Assembly (NCBI GenBank): GCA_030837445.1
Contig: JAUPKM010000013.1
Location: 1-6,382 of the forward strand
Length of the DNA stretch: 6,382 nt
Source: Actinomycetota bacterium
GTDB lineage: Bacteria; Actinomycetota; Actinomycetes; S36-B12; UBA10799
Direction of reading: 5' to 3'
Shown: positions 4,197 to 6,382 of the stretch, piece by piece
How the letters are laid out: each line of letters starts with the position of its first letter
Numbering within the stretch: position 1 is the first letter of the stretch
Program-made: the position numbers and the translations under genes
The notes under the pieces: model-generated
What the model was told of the DNA's origin: nothing
Database searches by the model: none
Seen by the model: the letters and a program-made list of their open reading frames with translations, nothing else

Positions 4197-6382
4197 ATGC
4201 GGGCATCGGTATTTGTGGGCAGGGTTGGGGGCTTGGCGGTCGCCCTAGGTATTGGTGCTGCGGCGGGCAGTCTGAATTCTGGCGTGGCCGGGGCGTCGCC
4301 TGACGACTCGACGGATTCGTCGACCAGGAGCGAGTCGACTGCGGCAGGGTCGTCGCTGGAGGGGTCCTCAGGATCGGCTTCGCGGTCGCGGGTCGGGCGA
4401 TCTGCCGCTCAAGAAGCTTCTTCGGGGGGCCGGGAGTCTGGCGAGGTGAAGGGTGTCCGTGGTCCGGCGGTCAGGAATGACTCAGACAGCGCCACCGCGA
4501 GCGGCCGGGTGGAAGCCGATCGGTTGACCACAGCGCCTCCCGCCGAATCGGTGCTTTCTCCCGTTCGTGTGTCGACCGAGGTCGTCGGGGATCCGCTCAT
4601 TCGCCCGACCGCGTCCGTCCCGTTCGAAGTGATCCCTGCGGCCTCGGTCATTGTCAGCCCGGTTCCCGGGGTTGCCGGGATGGTCGCAGACGCACCGGTG
4701 ATGGCTCCGGCGGTCGCGGCGGCTGCTGGGGTTGTGGAGGCGGTCGAAGGGGGCTGGTCGGGGTTGGTTCCGGGCGGGCCGGGGGAGTCGGCGGTGTCAT
4801 GGACTGTGGTGGCGGCAGCGCGTCGAGAAATAGGAGCGGCGCAGGCCACTGCGGCGACTGTCGCCGTGACCTCGTACCCAACGGCACCCATTGCCGCTGG
4901 CTCGGCTACCGGTGCGGTAGCGGCCAACCCGGTCGCGGACCTGGTCAGATTCTTCGTTGGGGACGGTACTGCGGACAACCCCAACGGTGGCGTGTTGATC
5001 GGCAACGGTTACAGCTGGACCGAAGCGACTTGCACCGGGGCAAGCCCCTGCACGGGAGGCAATGGCGGGCTGATCGGGAGCGGCGGCAATGGCTACAACG
5101 GCGGTGATGGCGGTAGTGCGGGTTGGTTCGGCAACGGCGGCAACGGCGGGGCCGGTGTTCCCGGCGGCGACGGCGGCAACGGCGGGGTTGGTGGTCTGCT
5201 GCTGGGCAATGGGGGCAACGGCGGGGCTGGTGGGGCCTCCACCGATGTGACGAAGGCCGGTGGTTCCGGCGGGCGCGGCGGCAGCGCAGGACTCTTTTCC
5301 CTTTGGGGTGACGGCGGCTCCGGCGGGGCGGGCGGCATCGGCGCACCAGGTAGCGCAGCCGTACTGATCGGTGCCGGAGGTTCCGGCGGAGCCGGTGGCC
5401 AAGGCGGTGCAGGGGGGAACGGAAGCTCCCTTCTTGGCCGCCCTGGCGACGGAGGGGCCGGAGGAGCGGGCGGAGCCGGTGGCCGCGGCATCAACGGCTC
5501 GGACGCGACCACTCCTGGTGGGGCAGGGGGTGACGGCACCGACGGCGGGAGCGGCGGTACCGGCGGCGCGGGAGGCCAGGCCGGGACGGGCCGCATCTTG
5601 TTCTTCATCTCCCAGCCCGGCAATGGCGGCGCGGGCGGCGCTGGAGGAGGCGCAGGCATTGCCGGTAACGGTGGCAACGGCGCGCCTGGCGATGCCACCA
5701 ACCTCAACGGCGGCAATGGGGGCAACGGCGGCGACCCAGGTAGGCCAGGCGATGGTGGGGCGGGAGGGGATGCCACCTCCGGTGGCACGCCAGGAGTCGA
5801 CGGCGCGAAGGGGGTGATTCCCGCTGGGGGCAACGGAGGAAACGGTGGAGCCGGGTACGCCGCTCTGACTGCGGGAGTGAGCGGTGGGATCGGTGGAAAC
5901 GGGGGTAACGGCGGCGCAGCGGGCAACGGAGGCAACGGCGGCGCGGGCGGCAATGGAACCTCGGGGGCGCAAGGCTCTAGCACTTACGAGGTTGCCGCTA
6001 TCATCAACAGCCCCGCGTTTCGGACTCCCACCGGTGTAGCGGTAAACCCGACCGGTACCCGCGCCTACATCACCAACCGGGGCGGCGCGAGCGTATCTGT
6101 GGTCGATACAGCCACCAACTCCCTGGCTACGACAATCAAGGTAGGCAACGGTCCTGACTGGGTGACGGTCAACTCCGCAGGGACACGCGCCTACGTTGCA
6201 AATTCTTCGGACCACACAGTTTCGGTGATTGACCTCGGCACAAATGCGGTGACGGCAACGATCAGCGTCGGCGTCTACCCCAATGGGGTTGCGGTCAACC
6301 CCGCAGGGACACGCGCCTACGTCTCGACCGGCCAAGGGGTGTCGGTGATCGACACCGCAACCAACACCGTGATCGACACCAT
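4197..6382 (+). CDS. Sec-exported PGRS-repeat protein with YVTN beta-propeller, 3' end cut
   Basis: An uninterrupted frame of 728 codons that runs off the right edge. The ATG at 4197 is chosen because it gives a clear signal peptide and because the frame upstream holds stops (TAA at 4128, TAG at 4122); its ribosome site is only a G-run (4187-4192). Residues 1-33 are a Sec-type signal (MRASVFVGRVGGLAVALGIG, then an AGA cleavage site). Residues 34-about 250 are a Ser/Ala/Val-rich, probably disordered linker. Residues 252-286 (FFVGDG, NPNGGVLIGNGYSW, Cys279, Cys285) resemble the entry segment I associate with PGRS proteins. Residues 287-595 are PGRS repeats. From residue 597 on, 42-residue YVTN/YncE-type units begin a beta-propeller. 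There is no N-terminal PE domain, so ESX/type VII export by a PE signal is not expected. By analogy it is a cell-surface or secreted protein whose propeller may bind a ligand; the partner is unknown. Confidence 0.92.
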   Translation, partial: MRASVFVGRVGGLAVALGIGAAAGSLNSGVAGASPDDSTDSSTRSESTAAGSSLEGSSGSASRSRVGRSAAQEASSGGRESGEVKGVRGPAVRNDSDSATASGRVEADRLTTAPPAESVLSPVRVSTEVVGDPLIRPTASVPFEVIPAASVIVSPVPGVAGMVADAPVMAPAVAAAAGVVEAVEGGWSGLVPGGPGESAVSWTVVAAARREIGAAQATAATVAVTSYPTAPIAAGSATGAVAANPVADLVRFFVGDGTADNPNGGVLIGNGYSWTEATCTGASPCTGGNGGLIGSGGNGYNGGDGGSAGWFGNGGNGGAGVPGGDGGNGGVGGLLLGNGGNGGAGGASTDVTKAGGSGGRGGSAGLFSLWGDGGSGGAGGIGAPGSAAVLIGAGGSGGAGGQGGAGGNGSSLLGRPGDGGAGGAGGAGGRGINGSDATTPGGAGGDGTDGGSGGTGGAGGQAGTGRILFFISQPGNGGAGGAGGGAGIAGNGGNGAPGDATNLNGGNGGNGGDPGRPGDGGAGGDATSGGTPGVDGAKGVIPAGGNGGNGGAGYAALTAGVSGGIGGNGGNGGAAGNGGNGGAGGNGTSGAQGSSTYEVAAIINSPAFRTPTGVAVNPTGTRAYITNRGGASVSVVDTATNSLATTIKVGNGPDWVTVNSAGTRAYVANSSDHTVSVIDLGTNAVTATISVGVYPNGVAVNPAGTRAYVSTGQGVSVIDTATNTVIDT
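5055..5981 (+). repeat. PGRS tract (polymorphic GC-rich repetitive sequence)
   Basis: About 309 codons of tandem, imperfect glycine-rich triplets (GGNGG, GGAGG, GSGG, GDGG), with typical DNA words such as GGCAACGGCGGC. Short non-glycine interruptions occur, for example LFSLWG and RILFFISQ. In the PGRS proteins whose structure has been examined, such Gly-Gly-X repeats are reported or modelled as polyglycine-II helix bundles. Tracts like this vary in length between strains through recombination and slippage. The long minus-strand open frames over this tract are proline/arginine-rich mirrors of it and are not genes. Confidence 0.93.
6027..6382 (+). repeat. 126-bp tandem repeats encoding 42-residue YVTN propeller blades
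   Basis: Units start at 6027, 6153 and 6279, exactly 126 bp apart; the third is cut by the edge. Each reads roughly P-x-x-V-x-V-N-x-x-G-T-R-A-Y-V/I, then VSVID/VVD, then TN, then V/L-T-T/A-T-I-x-V-G. The stretch GCAGGGACACGCGCCTACGT is identical in units 2 and 3. The third unit appears about two residues shorter in its middle loop (STGQG). The pattern matches YncE/YVTN seven-bladed propellers, so several more blades are expected beyond the window. Confidence 0.85.

Noticed and set aside
4797..6335. 512-codon minus-strand open frame and a 296-codon proline-rich one (5093-5983)
   Set aside because: They mirror the PGRS tract: GGC/GGN glycine codons read backwards give long stop-free Ala/Pro/Arg frames. 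The plus-strand frame has a signal peptide and family-like domains.

Overview
The window looks like mycobacterial DNA, most likely a non-tuberculous species. It has high G+C, a glycine/asparagine-rich PGRS-type coding tract (GGNGG, GGAGG and GNGGNGG units), small Sec-exported proteins, and minus-strand genes whose -10 boxes sit six bases before the start codon, as in mycobacterial leaderless genes. The species call is inferred from these traits, not from a database match.

Layout: four minus-strand genes fill bases 1-3832 and one plus-strand gene fills 4197 to the right edge. On the left are two exported or membrane proteins. One is an alanine-rich protein cut off by the left edge (1-464). The other is a complete 107-residue secreted protein with four cysteines (637-960). 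Next comes a complete 194-residue small serine recombinase of the resolvase/invertase type (1070-1654). Upstream of it, a 153-bp gap holds two exact 12-bp direct repeats and a 13+6+13 inverted repeat that overlaps the recombinase promoter, which looks like a resolution site and autoregulatory operator. Then comes a 674-residue ATPase with a C-terminal TOPRIM-like domain (1808-3832), of the OLD-family nuclease type. No UvrD/GajB-like helicase partner is visible. The recombinase plus a solitary OLD-like gene suggests an accessory or mobile segment, possibly with a defence role, but no transposase, terminal repeats or target duplication can be seen.

A 364-bp divergent intergenic region (3833-4196) follows, with an AT-rich core (20 G/C in the 60 bases 4001-4060). 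On its right side are a possible 7-codon leader ORF with an excellent Shine-Dalgarno and a hairpin. It feeds the plus-strand gene (4197-6382, 3' end missing). That gene encodes a Sec-type signal peptide, a serine/alanine-rich linker, a roughly 309-residue PGRS repeat region and the start of a YVTN/YncE-type beta-propeller with exact 42-residue spacing. It has PGRS repeats but no PE domain, so its export route should differ from classical PE_PGRS proteins.

The clearest functional link within the window is between the recombinase and its upstream repeats. The ATPase may belong to the same mobile unit, while the PGRS-propeller gene appears to be an independent surface or secreted protein gene reading away from it.
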